Part shown: positions 37,778 through 50,422 of the stretch, in pieces
How the letters are laid out: each line of letters begins with the position of its first letter
How positions within the stretch are numbered: position 1 is the first letter of the stretch
DNA from: Pisaster brevispinus
Taxonomy: Eukaryota > Echinodermata > Asteroidea > Forcipulatida > Asteriidae
Length of the DNA: 64,000 nt
Direction: 5' to 3'
NCBI GenBank assembly: GCA_023634235.1
Contig: JAMKCF010000008.1
Location: forward strand, 11,302,176-11,366,175
Notes under the pieces: generated by a model
Told to the model about the DNA's origin: nothing
The model's input: the letters and a program-made list of their open reading frames with translations, nothing else
The model's database searches: none
Position numbers and translations under genes: made by a program

Positions 37778-37785
37778 TGACGTCA
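37778..37785. promoter_or_regulatory. CRE palindrome TGACGTCA (second)
   Basis: This is the mirror copy in the other arm of the same MITE. Paired CREs near a start site could bind CREB/ATF bZIP factors; no functional evidence is available. Confidence 0.45.
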
Positions 37786-37837
37786 AAATTCGCTTCGCAT
37801 TCGCATTCGCAGGAAGTATGAACCGGGCTGAAGCCGG

Positions 37838-38675
37838 TGTCACAGGGAATTCTGTCCCCCCGCACAACGGTCCGGGGGGACAGAATCCCCTAGGGGAATG
37901 TGTCCCCCGGCTAGGGTTTTCTCTCCGCCAGGGGAATTTGTCCCCCTCATTTTAGCCTGAATATAAAATGTACTTATATTTTGATATGTTCTTTTGTTTG
38001 CCTCTTTGCGACACTTGTAATCTTTTTTTGACAATAAAATAAGAAATTTAACGTCCCTTCTCTTTCAATATGCTCCACTTTGGGGGACTATGTTTGGTGT
38101 AGGCTGCTAGGTGCACAGGCGTATTATTCTTATGCGTTATTAGGTCATCATCTCAGAACCTTTTTATTGAATCATCATGGACGAGTCAAAAGAAAAATAG
38201 TTAAAAAGTACATGATTATGGAATATTAATGGCCTCATGAATTATTTCAGCAAGTAAATAAGAAAAAGTGAATGAGGCTAAATCATAGATACACAATACG
38301 TGAAAATGGAGTGTAGGGCTAAACAAAAATAGTAGACAATTTTTAAACACAAAAAAGAATAATTGTTACATTGGTGAATCATCAATGTTGACTAAAATAA
38401 TAGATAATACTTCTATTATAAACCAGCAAAGCGCGGGGGTAATAAAGCAAGTTTATTAAAGTAGTTCCGTCGGTGGACGCTCATGCCTGGGGGACATATT
38501 CTCCGTTGGAGGACATAATCTCCGTTGAGCACGACAGACAGAATAACCTAACGAGAGACAGTTTATCCTAAGAGATACTGTCTCGGGGGACATTGTACCC
38601 TAGACAAGCCAGGTAAAGTTGTCCGGGGGACAGATTCACCGGGGGGACAGAATCTCCGTCCACAGGTAGTCCGGG
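37838..38675. mobile_element. Inverted-repeat element with GGGGGACAGAAT units
   Basis: The left end (GGAATTCTGTCCCCCCG, several related words to 37950) faces the right end (GGGGGACAGAATCTCCG and related words, 38490-38672). Both ends contain three to five variants of the unit, some inverted. The centre is AT-rich with no ORF. The boundaries are approximate. Confidence 0.55.
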
Positions 38676-41033
38676 TGGAACCCAGCTAGAGTTAATTAAT
38701 TATACTTTTGAATACAAAGTTATAATCATAATACAAAACCAAATCGACATTATGCATGCACTCACTTGTACTTCTACTTCTACTCTGGTACTCGGTTAGA
38801 ATCCATAAGTCAGGATAAACGCTAACTTTCCTTTTGCCATTCCTTTGCAAGGTCGGCCATTGTGTAAAGCCTCGAATTGGGACATCAGTGAGTAGAAGAA
38901 TTTATGTAACTCGGGATTGTCACGGTAATTTATGACACTTTCATCCAAACAGATGCATACAAATTGTATACAATACAAATGAAACCGATTTGGGCTCCAC
39001 TTGCTGAATTTTGCTGAAATTGTTGAAATTGTTGGGAAGTCGCCATTGTGCCGACATCGCCATGTATAAGTTTGTTGTCATGTCATTATGTCGTCATAAT
39101 ATTGCTGCTTATTTTGTTCCAGTTGGGTCTCCACTCGACCAGCTCTTGGAGATCTCAACACGCACAGTTTCTACCTAAGTTATGTCAATAATTCATATAA
39201 TAGTTGATGTACGTGTGTATTGGAAAAGAAAAGAAGAAATTAAGCTGTTTTCCAAACAGTTGGAATAATATAGCTGTGTCACTATACGAAAATTTGGTTA
39301 GACGTTGAAGACACCACTGAGCTGAGCACAATACCGAATAGTTAGTTCATTTACAAAATAATTTGATCAGGCCTGGGTTTTTGGCTCTAATTGCAATGTG
39401 GATTGCAGGCAAGTGTTTGAATAGCTTTTAAATACTTCGCTGTAATTGATCTTCCAGGTCATGGACAGTGTTGCGTAAGAAAACAAAGATGGCTGACTTC
39501 AGATCAGCAGTCAGAGGAAAAATCTAACTTGTCAATGTGAGTAAAAATGTGTTCATGACGTCAGGCAGCCATCAAAAAGGTTTTTTTTGTGATCAATTAT
39601 GTAGATCAGGTGATGATGTGTTGTTGACATGAAGCACGAAAATTAAATAGGTCCGAGTAGCTCGTCTTATGAATACGTTGTCCCTTTTTATATTCACTTG
39701 CTTTCTTTCTTCAGTTGTTCTTGATAAAAGTCCATTTTTTTTGTTGTTGACGTTGTTACTTTCCATGCTGACGTAACAACATTTCACCGGCGTTTGTAGA
39801 AAGTGTTAAACCTTTTCGAGTTCTGATGTTAAAATTTATACAAATTTAGTCACTTCTCGGGCAAAAATTTCTCTAACCCATGCTTTTCCCGTCACAATCG
39901 TAACCTGCAACATCGAAAACTGACAATGTACTGTTTTTGAGGTACATTTTTCTTCTTTCAATGTCAATTTATTTTAAGTCAAACAGGATCCAGACGCAAG
40001 TATTTCAAAGGACAGAACATCATGAAAACTGATGGTTACCATTATTATAGGGTAAACTTTTGATAGAAATTAACAAAAATTGCCATCGTTGCAATTGGGC
40101 AAAATAAAATTTTATCATAAATTTTTATTTCGATTTTTAAAATGGCACGACAGAAGGGGTGGTTAAGTGCAGTTTGGGAGGAGTTTCCCTTGATTTAATT
40201 GCCTTGTAAACTAACAACAGTTTGGGGTAAAATTAATCAAGGCAACTACAGTGTTCATATAATAACGTGTTCCTTTTAATATCAGGAGTATGTCAATTGT
40301 AAGATTATCCATTGGCAAGAAACTGAGTATAGATAATAAAAGTATCACATAAATACAATGTTGTAACATGAAAACAACCCAGAATCGAAGTTTAATGGCA
40401 ACGATAATTATATTTTATTCCGAAATTGTGCACTAAGGCATTTTAACTCTTATAAAACAATGCAGGGATCATTATAAAATTGTCATCTGAACCCGAACAA
40501 GCCTTTTGAAAATGTTCCCCAACTTGGGGTAAACTTATATTGTTTGTGGATTTTGATTTCTTCGGCTTTGAATGTGAGGTCTATAGTTGTCAATGTTTCT
40601 AGAACAAATTATAGATCCTATGCTTCTTTGTGTAAATGCCTTACATTTATTAGAACCGAAAGTTCAAACCTGAATTGCAACAGTTTCCCTTGTTGAATAC
40701 TTACATGGGATATAGCAGCCCCCCTCAAACCCCCCCCCCAAAAAAACCCAACCCAAAACCCAAAACATGTTTACAAAAAACGTGACGGTCTATGTGACGG
40801 TCTATGTGACGTGACGGTCTATGTGACGGTAAATATTAATATAATAGAAACCTTTACTTTCCTTTTCACTGTAAACACGTAATACCAGGTTAGATGAATA
40901 CTGTGTTCCACTTCAATTACCTAATAATGTATAGTAATAGAATTATATTTACCGGTAAAGATGTTTAACATATACTCTGTGAAAATAACAGCTCTTTTTT
41001 TTTCTTTCTTATTTTAGATGAAACTGTTTGACT
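38676..41033. other. Region between EMC8/9 and the histidine-rich gene
   Basis: No gene is supported. Two minus-strand ATGs with good context (near 39045, MATSQQFQQFQQ, and near 38863, MADLAKEWQK) might belong to a short or fast-evolving gene, but I cannot find convincing following exons. A poly-C/A tract lies near 40727 and a TGACGGTCTATG microsatellite near 40783-40830. Confidence 0.35.
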
Positions 41034-44000
41034 TTATTTCTCATTTCCAAACACATATTCATTGATGTTGTTTATCTGTTGGTGAGGATGAGCATCAACC
41101 TCGATTCCTGCTTCACGGCACATTTGTTCCAATGTCTCTACATTACTGGTAGAAAGTCTAAGGTATTGGCACATTAGGGCATCCAAGGGGTCGAATTTAC
41201 TAGGAGCATGTCGTAGGAGAATGGGATACTCCCGGGCTAACAGCTCCACCGCGAGACGCTTGCGTTCAGCGGCCGTCATTGAGCTGTGTACTCTTGGCTC
41301 AGGGTGGTGGTGGTGTGTTGGGTGATGGTGAGATGGATAGCGATGATGATGATGACTCGATTGATGGGCACCAATGTCAGCTTGAGTACGATTGTTAACA
41401 TGCGGATGTAATAATATAAAACATTAATTATTTTGGGTTTGAACAAAGACAATTTGACTGGAGTGGGACTTGAACCAACGACCTCCGGATTAACGTACCG
41501 GCGCTCTACCAATTGATCTATCCAGCCCTATGTTGGCGGTCTCCCTATTAGTCAATATCTTTGTTCGGGGGTACAAGTCAGAAGCCGTTCAACCGTTAGC
41601 TGCCGTGTAGCCAGGGATACCCAAGTTATACGATACAACCTGGGAAGCGGCAGCCAAGTGATCACCTTATGGGGATGCGACTTTTTAATATTTTTTAAAC
41701 ATTATGTGATTTATTACTTGATATAACATATAACTACGCGACAAAGCATGCACGTAAGACCGTTTCATGCAGTCACCACTCTCGTTCCCTTTTTACGGAG
41801 CCCCTAAAGGGACAAGTACAATAAAAACAAACGAGGGAGGTATTCCGTTCCCTCAAAATAATATTTCTTTACCTCGAAACTTGTTGTAATACTTCGAGGG
41901 AATGAAATCATACTTTGAGAGAACGAAATATTGTTTCAAGGGAATGAAAAGATTTCGAATGAACAAAATAATCACTATTTCGAGGGAACGAAAACACGTT
42001 TTCTTCACCTGTCCCTTTACGGGCTCCGTATACCTGCTCGAACTGTCGCAAAAAACAGTCCATATTACCGAATAACAAAATAAGCACGTTGTTGCAGTTT
42101 TACTTGCAGTGGGATGAGAGAGTACTCTCGGAAGGCGTGGTTATAGCAGGGAGGAGGTAATCCCCCTAATTTGGTTGACGCGTTGAAAGGGATATCAGGC
42201 CAACCACGTGATTAAACACAATTTAAAAAATGAATAACTTTGTAGTTCCATAAACACCGTTCGTGTATACCTAACTCGTCGCTACTTGTTCGACGACTTT
42301 TTATACTCCGATTAGAAACAGCCACCCCGTTGATATTCAATCCTTTTCCATGGCTATTGACTGCAGGTTTCGCAAGAGGTTGGTTTTCGAGTGTAGAAAT
42401 GTTATGTTTCTTGGCGTCACCCTGCGTCTTTGCACCTGTAGATTGTTGGACACTTTTTGGTACAGAGTCCATGAAGGTTCCCATAGTCGGGGGAGGGGTT
42501 TCTGACGTCACCCCGATGAATCCAATGGATTTGGTCTTATCTGATACTGGTAATTCATATTGAAACGAAATCAATAAATTATTAATGCTGCCAGTTTTAT
42601 AATGCGTCAAAGTCTCATCTAAGATGATGTTACAACACAGGAATTTGTATGGTGATAGTGAAATCCGATTTAGTGATATTAAAGATAACTTTTTTTAAAT
42701 CAGGGCCTACGAGCTCAAGCTACGTCTCAACAAAACAGAGGCAAAGGCAAACTGTGAAGGTCTATTTTGATATTATTATGTAATTGACGAGAGTGTAATC
42801 CTTTATTCATTGTCGCTATTGCTTGTTCCGGATGGGACGTCATAAACAATTGCTTCAAGATCGTTTCCTTATTGATAGCGTTCACAAAAAGGAACCCCAT
42901 AATTTAGATACCACTTTTAGTTGCCTTAATAAGAAACCATATCTCAGCTTTTGTTAGTGGCGTTCGCGTTTTCATGAGTTCGACTAAGTTGTAAGCTGTA
43001 ATTGAGCTTTTGGCTCAGCCAACAAACTTGACAGATTATAAAATAACAACTATTTCCAGTGGATGCAGAATGATTAACGCTAAGAGTCCCTGGACATCCA
43101 AGATACAGTATAAAGAGTAAGTTCCATTAAAATGGCCATATTTTCCAGTGAAGCGTCTCCGTCATGAACCGTTTCTGTTTTAGGACATGTTTTTTCGCAG
43201 CTCTCAGGATATGTCTGTGAATTTGTTTCTGACCAGGAGTCTGTAAAAAAGGCACTGAGGCACCCACGGGCTAAACATCACTTCATGTCTAACGTTAACA
43301 AGCTGAACCTACTGTTGTGATAATACTACACATAGGACTGGTACAAGTCTACACTTCATGTTTATTCATATGTGAGCTCAAGACACATTATAGCTAGGTA
43401 TGTCATACGTTCTGAAGTTGCTAATAAATCACTGTGTTTCAACTTATAACAACAAGTCTCCAACCTTGTAACTATTACCACACCTACCACTATTTTCTTT
43501 ACGCTGCTCTCGTTCAGCGAGCGGGGCATGGTGCCCAGTCTTGTCAATGTGGTCAACTCTTCTCATGTCATCTTTAGCTGTCACCTCTTGCACTCCGGTA
43601 CCTTCATAAATCTTACAACTCACAGCACGCGTCCCACCCTTGTCAGTGTGGTCATAATGGAACTCCTTTTCCTGGATAATACAATAACCCTCATCAACAT
43701 GAAATGAATCAAGCTTGTGTCAGACCGGTATCAAACAAATACTGGTTATTTTAACTTAAAGTATTCATTAAGATGATGGTGCCGCGAATCGAGTGAAGAT
43801 ATTAAATGAAACAGATCGTGTTTTGATCTCAGTTTAAACAAAAAGTAAAAGATAAAAAAGACAAGGTGCTTGTAAACGATAGTTGGCTGTTTACTAGAAA
43901 ATGCACTCGTTTCATTTATAGTTAACCGTGACGGTTTAATTTACTCGCTGCAAACATAAATGTACCTTTTGATGTTGATGCGGTTTTCGACGTTGACCAT

Positions 44001-47000
44001 TTTCTAAGCGTTCCTGGCTGGACTGATAATCTAGAAGTGTAATGTACCTCGTCAGGCTTTCGTAGCTTCCTGCATTGCGTATATCATCCAATGGGTGTAC
44101 GCTTGTCGTGTGATGATGAGTGGGATAGTGAGGCTGGTACAGTTTACTGTGAACCAATGATATGCAAACAATAATTCTTCAATTACTTTGTATATTATAC
44201 TAACTGACTGTAAGACTTTTGTTTCAACACAGTCCCATGTGTTTTAAGTCTCTTCCATGCAGTTTAATTTGCCAACAAACGGCATCCGAACTGACAGAAG
44301 TATGATTTTCAAGAAACGCAAACAAGTGTGATTGGCTGAAGTTAGCTGAGAGGTGACCCAACTATTTTAAGTTACATAATCGGTACAATCCAGTGGTACA
44401 ACTAGATGTTTAAAAGTATCGACAGATCAGTGGTGTATAAACGTTTAAAAGTACGCCACGTTTACAATGATGAAATAGACATCGTTGCACAGTTTATTTA
44501 TTCGGTTCACAGAGCATGGTATGGGTATTTTAAAGAAAGGGTCAACCAACCCCCCCCCCCCAAAAAAAAAAACAAAAAAAAAAAACAAACAAACCCCGCA
44601 TTTGTATCTTATTGTTTTCAAGAACTATCTCGGGTATTAATATTTATTACATATTAATGTTTTTTCGCCGCTTGAAAATGGTGTTGTGTATATGATTCTA
44701 TGAGCCATCCGTTAATGATTGTGCTGGCTGTGGGTGGGGACGACCTATTGTTTCCCTATGATTTACGCCCTTGTTTTATTTTATGTTGGTATTAAAGAAT
44801 GTCATACCCTTTACTGTGGTGTTTAGGTTTTCTGAGCTGGTGAGCATGTTCTTTTACGGAGTGCCCATACCCAGCAGGCTGTACAATCACGTTAAGATTG
44901 GATGAATGGGAGCCCATCCATGGGACATCAGTGGGTGGCTGGTAGCCTTGCTTGGCATGTCCACGCCGAGGTGCTGGTGGATGTGGGAAATAATCAGCAG
45001 CTCTGTGATGCGCAACTACCGGGCCATGATGACCGAGGTCTTCAATAAAGGGAACGTGATGTCTGCTTCTCCCTGTGGAAGTTCGTTCACAACAAAGCTA
45101 CATGAGTTTCAAAATTACATGACAAAAATTAGTGCAACCTCAACGACGTATGAATTTACTGCTCAAGAAGTAATTTAGATCTATAACAGATACAATCTGG
45201 GATGGAGCATGGAGAAGGGAACGCTGGTTTTGTAAAAGCGGTTTACCTTCAAACATTTGAAGACTGCACTCAAAAAGGAAGACAAAGAAGGGGGAAAGGG
45301 GGAGAAAAGACAAGTATTACGCAAAAAACTTGTGTCAGATATAGCTCCATAGATTTTAATGACAAAGATGACAAGAAAATTAAAACATTGTTAACGTTCG
45401 TTCAAAAGACTGCCGACTTAAATGTCTCAGCGGCGTAATACGTAACTGTCACGTGAGTGTTCGTAGAGTGATGTAGTGGACGTCCACTATCAACTTTAGA
45501 CCGCTACCTGCATGCTGCATGGTTGCTGAGGGTGATGGGCATTGCTATGTGCTCTCTATACTTCAACACACAGGTGCATGAAAGCTATATAGGCTGCGCC
45601 TGGATGTTTTGCTCGGCGCAAATTATGTTAACCCATTTCACAAGACAAATAACGGTTACGTAAAACATACCATTTGCCTTGCTTTCAACATGCCTGATAA
45701 TACCCGGTGTATTGTGGAGATGAGTTTTGGATGGGTAATGGTGTCCCTCGTTATGATAGGCATGCCCCACGTCATGATAGGAATGTCTGTCATCGTCCGT
45801 GTGGTGGTAAGCAAACTGAGCATCTTTTAGGTGGTCTAAGTATTTGACGGATCCGTGCCTTGAAGAAGTCGAACTCTCAATCTTAAACAAATAACAACAA
45901 AAGCGCTTTTCCATCTGGAATCTGTTCTAAGACTGACCCGTGACCAGATGATTTAGTCCGTTGTTATAGGGTTTTTTGTTCCCCCGGTGTGTGTCCTCCA
46001 TACGGTAACATCCGGAAAGGAAGTTTTTATGTTCAAAAGAGAATGCTTTCAGCAGACGAAATTGCAACACATTCGCCGTACCGGGAACAGAATCTCCTGC
46101 CACACCGGCTCACCAATCACACTTTGTAAATAAAACCAATTCACGTTATCCCGGGAACAAAGAACCCTCAAAAGCGATGCCTTGTCAGTCTGTCTCTAAA
46201 CATGACGGTGCATGAGAACAACGGTACTCTTGATTTGCGTATTATGTGCACAGTGGCTTGATTAAATAAGTAAAAGCTGTGAAGGTCACGCCAAGCTTCT
46301 CCTCATTTTTGTAATGAAAACAACAACAACAACACCATGGCAACAGCATTAAAGTGAAAGTTGAAAAGAGTTTTATCTTTGAGGACCGTAAGTGACTGTA
46401 TTAATTAGTCGCGTGTAGGCCTGCTAGTATAACTAAGTTTTGGTGCCTTTTTTCCGGTGGGGATATTTGGGTCAAATGAGCTGCGAAACACACTCCATCC
46501 ATGGATTAAATTAAGAGATTCGTAGTTTCGGGTTTTCATTTCAAGGGACGATTTAGTTGGTGTCATTTTCTCATCAAAAGTTCTTCTAAATTTACTGATT
46601 CCTTGTTCACCATTAGCCGATTCGATATAACAATGTCCCTATAAGTTGTTAATGAACAGGCAACTACCTTTTCACTGGATCCTGGTCTTAATCTAGGACC
46701 TGAACGTCTGTAGTCCAGCTCAGGATGGCGACGCTCCTTTTCCTTGTGAAGCTTCCAGAGTTGTTTAAGAAGATCCTTTTCCTCTTGTCTGTGTATATTA
46801 GCCTGGACATGACGCGCATTCTCCAAAGATCTTTTATATATATATATATTTAAGTGAAATAAAGATACAGCATTTGAATCGTTACCAAAATATATTTTAC
46901 AAAATCTGTACAATTATTTATAAAGAATCCTTTGATGAGGTAATTAATTTCGTAATACCGCTGTTTCTGGAGGTCCAAACCTAAAGGCTTGCGTATAGGC

Positions 47001-47273
47001 CTATAGTATATAATATACACCGTTGATTTCCAACGGTAGCATAGGGCCCTATGATTCAGTGTGCTCCAGATTTTCAGAAACATCTTTACAATAACATTTA
47101 AAAACTTCGACGAAAAATTGTAAAGTTTTAAGCTGTACATCAGCTAAATGCCTAAATATTCAAACTTACTTGGTCAAAAACCTCATTTCTGCAACTTCTT
47201 TCTTGTTGTTGACATTGACTGTATGTACAATGTCTGCATCCATAGTGGGGTCATGTTCGTTAGCAGGCTCCAT
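41034..47273 (-). CDS. Unrecognised histidine-rich protein (9 exons, 590 aa)
   Basis: Minus-strand exons are 47170-47273, 46959-47000, 46668-46830, 45671-45881, 44808-45072, 43966-44146, 43488-43671, 42271-42546 and 41034-41380. They total 1773 nt; every junction has GT/AG and every phase matches, which is hard to get by chance. The ATG (A at -3, G at +4) follows an in-frame stop. Layout: a short acidic start; a basic, probably helical 40-100 region (QKQRSLENARHVQANIHRQE); a long His/Pro/Tyr-rich, probably disordered middle (100-475) with many HH pairs; HHHH runs at 485-501; and a compact, conserved-looking C-terminal block at 510-590 (MTAAERKRLAVELLAREYP, then a Leu/Cys-rich helix-like stretch). 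There is no signal peptide or membrane segment. I cannot name a family. The stop codon overlaps an AATAAA. Confidence 0.85.
41420..41640 (-). mobile_element. tRNA-derived SINE
   Basis: Read on the minus strand, a tRNA-like body (41456-41527) is followed by TTGTCTTTGTTCAAACCC and an AT-rich tail near 41420. A 5' extension of about 110 bp precedes it. The tail words recur at 2036-2098. It lies in the last intron of the histidine-rich gene, directly upstream of its final exon. Confidence 0.65.
41456..41527 (-). tRNA. tRNA-like body of the SINE (not a functional tRNA)
   Basis: The 72-nt minus-strand sequence has a 7-bp acceptor pairing (GGCTGGA with TCCAGTC), an A-box-like TAGATCAATTGGTAGAGC, and a T-arm with TTGGTTCAAGTCCC. 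The anticodon loop reads ACGTTAA, so the triplet is GTT but position 33 is C where functional tRNAs have U. Several stems have mismatches. It is tRNA-derived and part of a SINE. Confidence 0.5.
41794..42030. mobile_element. MITE with TACGGAGCC termini
   Basis: TACGGAGCCCCTAAAGGGAC at the left faces GTCCCTTTACGGGCTCCGTA at the right, differing at one base. Inside are four or five copies of TTTCGAGGGAACGAAA-like words. It lies in the last intron of the histidine-rich gene. Confidence 0.75.
44540..44592. repeat. Poly-C/poly-A low-complexity tract
   Basis: A run of C followed by long A runs broken by single C bases. It lies in an intron of the histidine-rich gene. Confidence 0.8.
45966..46172. 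mobile_element. Short MITE with TTTGTTCCC termini
   Basis: AGGGTTTTTTGTTCCCCCGG at the left faces CCCGGGAACAAAGAACCCT at the right. Inside, CCGGGAACAGAATCTCCTGC is reminiscent of the unit at 37838-38675, though the match is short. It is an intronic element of about 207 bp. Confidence 0.6.
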
Positions 47274-47649
47274 TCTATCCAAAATTCCCCTTCTGCTAAC
47301 TTAGTCAGACAACCATTACTAGGTGTAGAGCCTACTGAAAGAGTGGAATTAAACTCCTTTTGATACAAAACAGACGAATATTTCGGAGTCTTCAACTTGA
47401 CCAACTCCCACTGAGCCAACAAGTAGGCCTACTGTCGTTTACACGATAAAACAAAATACACACACAATATCAACAAATATTTAAAAGCATGCAGATCGTT
47501 TTACTTTCATTTCATTTTCCCTTTGAGATTTCCTCAGACGTCACAATTGAAAATCGTAACTCGGTTAATATTGTGACGAAACATACTTCAAGAAAGTGTG
47601 TCCCGATACCATCGGTAACATTAGAATCGTAATATGCCTTGCATTGGCC

Positions 47650-48213
47650 GACATATCGCTGATGAGGTCAAACAATGGAAACAGGCATGCGTGTACGCGC
47701 CGTGCACAACTCTCAGCCAATGATAGATCTTCATTGACCTCGGTGAGGGCGCTGTTTGGGGGTCTAGACCTTTCAATTGTTGAGATCAATGATTGTTGAT
47801 ATAAAAACAAACCGCGCTGGTTGGCATGGACGGCTGTTAGCAAAACATTAAATCGTATGAACAGATGTTGTTACAAAATTCAACATTTTCTGCAAACTTT
47901 CAATTAAATAAAATACCTCCCATGATTGGTTGCTTTGTTTCCAACAAATTCAATATTTGAATATTGTGTAACATTATACAAACTGTAGCTATCTGTTCTT
48001 GTTTTGTTTTGTATGGCTTTCCATAATATTATAGGCCTATAGTATTCCAACCTCGGTTGGCAAAAACTCGGGATGTGACATTCCTTGCACATGACGTCAC
48101 AAACCCCAAAAGTCCCCTCACTGAGGTCAACGAAGCTTCCATTGGCTGAGAGTCGTGCGCAGCGCGTACGTACGTGTGCACGTTTTCATTGTTTGACACA
48201 AAATTAGACCAAA
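47650..48213. mobile_element. Foldback upstream of the histidine-rich gene
   Basis: About 47650-47765 recurs inverted at about 48098-48213. Shared words are GAGGTCAAACAATGGAAAC, CTCTCAGCCAATG and TGACCTCGGTGAGG with small changes. There is no ORF of note. The element lies 380 bp upstream of the start codon at 47273. Confidence 0.6.
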
Positions 48214-48240
48214 TGGAGATCAATGGCCAATACATACAGC

Positions 48241-48630
48241 CGCCTCTCGCTACCATGGGCAGCGCACCGTATCGATACCCCTCGTCAGTATTCTATATCT
48301 ATGCTCGTCGTCACAAACCCCTGGTGGGAATGTACTAAAGAACAACGCTGATTGGCTCCCAAAGTGACTACTTTGTTTTGCGTGCACGCTTGTTAAAAAC
48401 TTTCGAGCGCTTGTATTGCGCTTGTGTAGGGCGCTTAATACGCGCGTGAAAAAATGCAAGTATTTTGAAGTGATTCCATCTCAAAATGAAATATGTCTTT
48501 ACTCAGTCACCAAACTAACTGCATCAGTTAGAGATATCACAAGATCAAAGAAGAATGAGAGGGGACCAGTTGCTGTTTGCTTTGATGCCTCTTTTGCGAC
48601 CATACTTGAGCGGGCGCCTAGAGTGGATCG
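48241..48630 (+). repeat. Roughly 400-bp dispersed repeat, copy 1
   Basis: Begins CCTCTCGCTACCATGGGCAG and continues through GCCCTTGTTAAAAAC-like, AATACGCGCG and GAATGAGAGGGGACCAGTTG words. It is the same unit as the copies at 49504, 49876 (inverted) and 52138 (inverted). It appears non-coding; the ORFs on it are coincidental. Confidence 0.7.
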
Positions 48631-49364
48631 GTGGGTCATCGTGAAGTGCTCCCTACAAAATGGTGCATCCCCTATGCCCCCTCTAAAACTTTTCGGCGAC
48701 ATGACTGGGCCGCCACTGGCGCCCGGAGGCGGGATACTATGCTCCCGGAGATTGGGCAAAGCATGACTCGATTAATAATAACAACTCGACGGCAACCTCG
48801 TTCCCAGTGGTGTACGATCTCGACGCGTTCTGTGCGATTCCATTCGACTGGCAAACTAATTTTGTTTAAAGAATGTGTATTTTAAATTTCAGTATATCTA
48901 TCTCTTTGTTACCCAGAATTTTTCTTTTTGTGGTGTTGTGCCAGTGAATTGAAATGTATACAAATAAAGAAAAATATAACTAAATATTCGGAACATTCTT
49001 GTCATTAGACTTGTACCACATCAAAAACAAAAAGAAGAAAAAAGCCTGTCAATCTGACATCAAAGATGTATCTGATTTCTCTACAAAATGACCAGTTAGA
49101 AATGTAAAATAAAAACCATAAAATATTTAAACCATGTTTACCATCCAGTCAATGGTTGATTTGAACATGGAGGAAGGAAACCTCCATGATTTGAACAGAC
49201 AACTTTTTTCGCACAGAACTATAAACCCGGAGTATACGGTGCTTATAACAAAGTCGGTGTAAGGGCAAGAATTAATTAATAATGCTCCAACTTCTTTTTT
49301 CGCTAAAATTACGGAAATACAGGATTTATACAAGAAATTCGTGTAAATTGCCACTGCTGATGTA

Positions 49365-49503
49365 TTGTCAGTCACCCGTCGACTTCACCCGTCGACTTGT
49401 CTTGGCACTCCGTCGAGTTGTCTCACTGACGACTTTTCAAGCTGTCGAGTTGTCTGACCGGTCGAGTTGTCTGACCGGTCGAGTTGTCGGACCCGTCGAG
49501 TCA
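49365..49503. repeat. GTCGAGTTGTC tandem variants
   Basis: About seven variants of GTCGAGTTGTCTGACCG or CCCGTCGACTT follow each other and abut copy 2 of the 400-bp repeat. A shorter set sits next to copy 4 (52555-52640). The unit resembles the GACAACT arrays in the foldback ends at 35966 and 53848. Confidence 0.65.
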
Positions 49504-49803
49504 GCCTCGCTACCATGGGCAGCGCGCCGTATCAATATCTCGTCGCTAAACCCCTGGGAGGGAAACACTGAAAATCAATGCTGATTGGCTAACCAAAATG
49601 TACTGCTTTGCGTGGTGCACGCATGTTAAAAACATTCGAACGCTTGTAGGGCGCTTGTCGGGCGCTTAGTACGCGCGTGTAAAAATGCACGTATTTCGAC
49701 GCAATACGTTTCAAATGAATCATGTTTTTACATGGTCACCATAAACTGCATACAGTTCTAGACGAATCACAAGATCGAAAAAGAATGAGAGGGTGCCAGT
49801 TGA
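49504..49803 (+). repeat. Roughly 400-bp dispersed repeat, copy 2 (truncated)
   Basis: Begins CCTCGCTACCATGGGCAGCG. It is diverged from the other copies and lacks the last part (the ACTTGAGCG block). Confidence 0.65.
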
Positions 49804-49875
49804 TCCACATCCTCGTTCCCAGGGGTGATCGATCTCGCCGCGCTATTTTTTCCCAGCATGCTTGTTCGATCATAA

Positions 49876-50298
49876 CCCCTGGAATTGGTTCATTAAAAAT
49901 ATGTGCTAGAATCTAGCACATTTTAATTAGGCCTGGGCCGATCCGTTCTACGCGCGCGCTCAAGTATGGTAACCCGTAAAAGAGGCATCAAGTAAAAAAG
50001 CAACTGGTCCTCTGTCATTCTTCTTTGATTTTGTGATATGTCTAACTGTATGCAGTTGAGGGTGACCGTGTAAAAACATGATTCATTTGAAATGGAATCG
50101 CGTCAAAATACGTGCATTTTTACACGCGCGTACTAAGCGTCCTACAAGTGCCATACAAACGCTCGAAAGTTTTTAACAAGCATGCACGCAAAGTAGTCAC
50201 CCTTGGGAGCCAATCAGCACTGTTTCTCAGTACATCCCTACCAGGGGTTAGTGACGAGAGGTATCGATACGGCGCGCTGCCCATGGTAGCGAGGCTGG
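49876..50298 (-). repeat. Roughly 400-bp dispersed repeat, copy 3
   Basis: Starts CTGGAATTGGTTCATTAAAA and ends CCATGGTAGCGAGGCTG. It is in direct orientation with copy 4 and inverted to copies 1 and 2. A small palindrome, GTGCTAGAATCTAGCAC, sits near its start. Confidence 0.75.
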
Positions 50299-50422
50299 TT
50301 GATCCACGACTTGATGCGTCCTTTGACAGCGCGCTCTGCGTAGTTTCTAACACAGAATGGATCAACCACAGGACTAATTAAAATATCCAATATATTTGGA
50401 TATTTTAAAGTCACACTTCCAG

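Larger units (their letters stand above)
37649..37829. mobile_element. 181-bp MITE immediately upstream of EMC8/9
   Basis: AGCCCGGTTCATACTTCCTG at the left and CAGGAAGTATGAACCGGGCT at the right are perfect inverted ends, continued inward by GCGAATGCGAATGC. The element lies 110 bp upstream of the EMC8/9 start codon (gene on the minus strand), so it falls in the promoter or 5' UTR. Confidence 0.85.

Noticed and set aside
38796..39060. Two minus-strand ATGs with good context that could start a gene
   Set aside because: I found no convincing donor sites or following exons before EMC8/9, so a gene cannot be supported.
41456..41527. Functional tRNA gene (anticodon GTT)
   Set aside because: Position 33 is C, several stems are mismatched, and the sequence continues into a SINE tail also found at 2036-2098.
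44906..45178. Plus-strand 90-codon frame
   Set aside because: It is the antisense of a well-supported exon (44808-45072) of the histidine-rich gene.
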